This document shows, piece after piece, positions 62,774 through 64,000 of a stretch of DNA of 64,000 nt; position 1 is the stretch's first letter, and each line of letters starts with the position of its first letter. The notes beneath the pieces were generated by a model. That model did no database searches. It was not told the origin of the DNA and saw nothing but the letters and a program-made list of their open reading frames with translations. This DNA is from Shinella sp. SUS2. GTDB lineage: Bacteria > Pseudomonadota > Alphaproteobacteria > Rhizobiales > Rhizobiaceae. Location: assembly GCF_001262505.1 (NCBI RefSeq), contig NZ_KQ410727.1, positions 62,001-126,000 on the forward strand. The letters run 5' to 3'. The translations under genes and the position numbers were made by a program.

Positions 62774-62803
62774 AACCCGGTGCGGATCGCTCCGCCCCGG
62801 GTT
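62774..62803. terminator. Terminator between CDF and pseudoazurin genes (convergent)
   Basis: A 13-base-pair stem with one mismatch (AACCCGGTGCGGA / TCCGCCCCGGGTT) and a 4-base loop, with an A run before and no strong T run after; more effective for the minus-strand gene. Confidence 0.6.
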
Positions 62804-62830
62804 CCGCCCCCCGCCCCGAAGGGAGAGCCG

Positions 62831-63277
62831 TTACAGGCCTGCTGCCGCGATGGCGGCGTCCATGCGCTCGCGGGCCTTTTTCGGCAGCTTGCCCGTCTTG
62901 ACCGCATCGAGATTGGCCGGCGCGTCGCCGACGACCACCACGCCCACCATGCCCATGCCGACATGCGGCGTGCATTTGACGCCATAGGCGCCGGCCTTGT
63001 CGAAGGTGACCTTGAAGTTCTCGTTGATCTTGCTCTTGAAGGCTTCGGCGCCCTCGGGAATCATGCCCTTGATCGTCTCGACATTGTGGCCCTTGTCGGT
63101 GGGGATGAAGGTGATGGTATCGCCGGGTGCGACCTTCACGAAGGCGGGCTCGAACACCATGGCGCCCTCGGCGCCCTTGTTCAGCATATGCACTTCGAAA
63201 TCTGCCGCTGCTGCCGGAAGCGCAAGCGCCAGAATGACTGCTGCCGCGCCGACGATGCTCTTTGCCATGGTACGCAC
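62831..63277 (-). CDS. Pseudoazurin, periplasmic blue copper protein
   Basis: A 148-residue precursor of about 125 mature residues. The signal peptide ([15 protein letters not shown]) is cleaved after AAA. Copper ligands are visible: His in TDKGHNVET, and Cys, His and Met in [11 protein letters not shown]. Pseudoazurin carries electrons to nitrite or nitrous oxide reductase and other periplasmic oxidoreductases. AAGGAG lies seven bases before a GTG at 63277, but sixteen before the ATG at 63268, so the GTG is the better start. No denitrification gene is adjacent. Confidence 0.9.
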   Translation of the reverse strand: MRTMAKSIVGAAAVILALALPAAAADFEVHMLNKGAEGAMVFEPAFVKVAPGDTITFIPTDKGHNVETIKGMIPEGAEAFKSKINENFKVTFDKAGAYGVKCTPHVGMGMVGVVVVGDAPANLDAVKTGKLPKKARERMDAAIAAAGL

Positions 63278-63405
63278 TGGAATTCTCCTTGCTGACGAAC
63301 GTCTTTCGTTCATGAGCAAGGAAGTAGACCCGCCGGAGGTCTCGCTCTTTGACTTTAATCAAACAACGCGGCGATGGTGCGTGGCGTCCTGTCGCAGGCC
63401 CAGAG

Positions 63406-63426
63406 GGCTCCCTGAACCAGGGAGCC
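63406..63426. repeat. Small hairpin after the FAH-family gene
   Basis: A perfect 9-base-pair stem, GGCTCCCTG / CAGGGAGCC, with a 3-base loop. It lies 30 bases beyond the stop of the minus-strand gene. There is no T run, so terminator function is uncertain. Confidence 0.35.
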
Positions 63427-63455
63427 GCGCCATCCTCCGGCTTGCGGTCCGTTGA

Positions 63456-64000
63456 TCAGGCGACGGTGAAGCGCACCTCGTCCAACCCGTCGATATGCGC
63501 GATCATCGTGTCGCCCTTTGCCACCGCGCCGACGCCGGCCGGCGTGCCCGCGAAGATCAGGTCGCCGGGCTTCAAGGTGAAGAGGCGCGAGAGATAGGCG
63601 ATCATCTCCGGCACTTTCCAGATCATCTGATTGAGGTTGCCGTCCTGGCGGATCGTGCCGTTGATCGTAAGCCGGATCGTGCCTTCTCCGGGATGGCCGA
63701 TCTCGGCGGCCGTGTGAACCGGGCCGCACGGCGCGGATTGCTCGAAGGCCTTTGCGATTTCCCAGGGCCGGCCGTGTTTCTTGGCCTCCGCCTGCAGGTC
63801 GCGGCGCGTCATGTCGAGGCCGACGGCATAGCCGTAGACGCAGTCGAGCGCGCGCTCGACGGGAATGTCCGTGCCGCCGCTCTGGAGGGCGACGACCAGC
63901 TCGACCTCGTGGTGGACATCGCGGCTGGCAGCAGGATAGGGAAAGGGGGTGCCGGGCAACACCACGGTGTCGGGGTTCTTCTGGAAGAAGAAGGGCGGCT
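63456..64000 (-). CDS. Fumarylacetoacetate hydrolase (FAH) family protein, N-terminus cut by window edge
   Basis: The last 181 residues of a FAH-family protein; the frame runs off the right edge. The metal-binding HHEVELVV (Glu-x-Glu) and the family motifs GYAVGLDMTRRDLQ and LKPGDLIFAGTPAGVG are clear, with the usual C-terminal ending. Members are hydrolases, decarboxylases or isomerases acting on beta-dicarbonyl or acylpyruvate compounds. The intact protein would be about 220-280 residues. Substrate not predictable. Confidence 0.88.
   Translation of the reverse strand, partial: PPFFFQKNPDTVVLPGTPFPYPAASRDVHHEVELVVALQSGGTDIPVERALDCVYGYAVGLDMTRRDLQAEAKKHGRPWEIAKAFEQSAPCGPVHTAAEIGHPGEGTIRLTINGTIRQDGNLNQMIWKVPEMIAYLSRLFTLKPGDLIFAGTPAGVGAVAKGDTMIAHIDGLDEVRFTVA

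Overview
The window reads as part of a Rhizobiaceae (alphaproteobacterial) genome. It is GC-rich and densely packed, with many ATGA stop/start overlaps. The erythritol genes are in the Brucella/Rhizobium order, polyol and sugar ABC transporters are numerous, and a rhizobia-type intergenic palindrome is present. I cannot name the genus. No rRNA, tRNA, CRISPR array, insertion sequence or phage gene was seen.

Layout. 1-4174: a truncated kinase-like/LytM/aminotransferase triple fusion divergent from an Lrp regulator, an exported protein, and a GntR regulator. 4392-9744: a branched-chain/amide-type ABC transporter operon ending in an Asp/Glu/hydantoin racemase. 9798-16924 (minus): the erythritol operon eryA-B-C-D, a DeoR regulator, eryH and eryI. 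17696-22088 (plus): its ABC transporter with a DUF2291 protein. 22179-24800: a second DeoR regulator and a DhaK-DhaL kinase. 25125-36645: a locus matching the D-apiose/D-apionate pathway (apnO, ABC transporter with DUF2291 lipoprotein, apsD, apnL, a GntR regulator, a RuBisCO-like protein and a DUF1537 kinase). 36653-39985: AraC regulator, TauE/SafE permease, and an overlapping exported protein/ECF sigma/anti-sigma trio. 40194-48104: kdpFABCDE with an extra 27-residue membrane peptide in front. 48118-55042: a ribitol operon (LacI regulator, ABC transporter, ribitol 2-dehydrogenase, ribulokinase). 55181-64000: a TreY-like protein lacking its catalytic residues, LysR/MFS pair, (S)-ureidoglycine aminohydrolase, exported ankyrin protein, CDF transporter, pseudoazurin and a partial FAH-family gene.

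How it works together. The centre is a four/five-carbon sugar island. Erythritol goes through EryA, EryB and EryC to L-erythrulose 1-phosphate. The apiose branch (ApsD, ApnL, ApnO, OiaK, RuBisCO-like decarboxylase) is expected to yield the same compound, and the DAK-family kinase could make it from free erythrulose. EryH and EryI then pass it to D-erythrose 4-phosphate. The ribitol operon delivers D-ribulose 5-phosphate. All branches therefore end in the pentose phosphate pathway. A 14-base motif shared by the two apiose promoters suggests a common operator for the neighbouring GntR regulator.

The most noteworthy points are the L-erythrulose 1-phosphate hub with its RuBisCO-like protein, the shared operator, the catalytically degenerate TreY homologue, and the second small membrane peptide before kdpF. 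Family assignments come from reading translated motifs and from recalled literature; no search was run.
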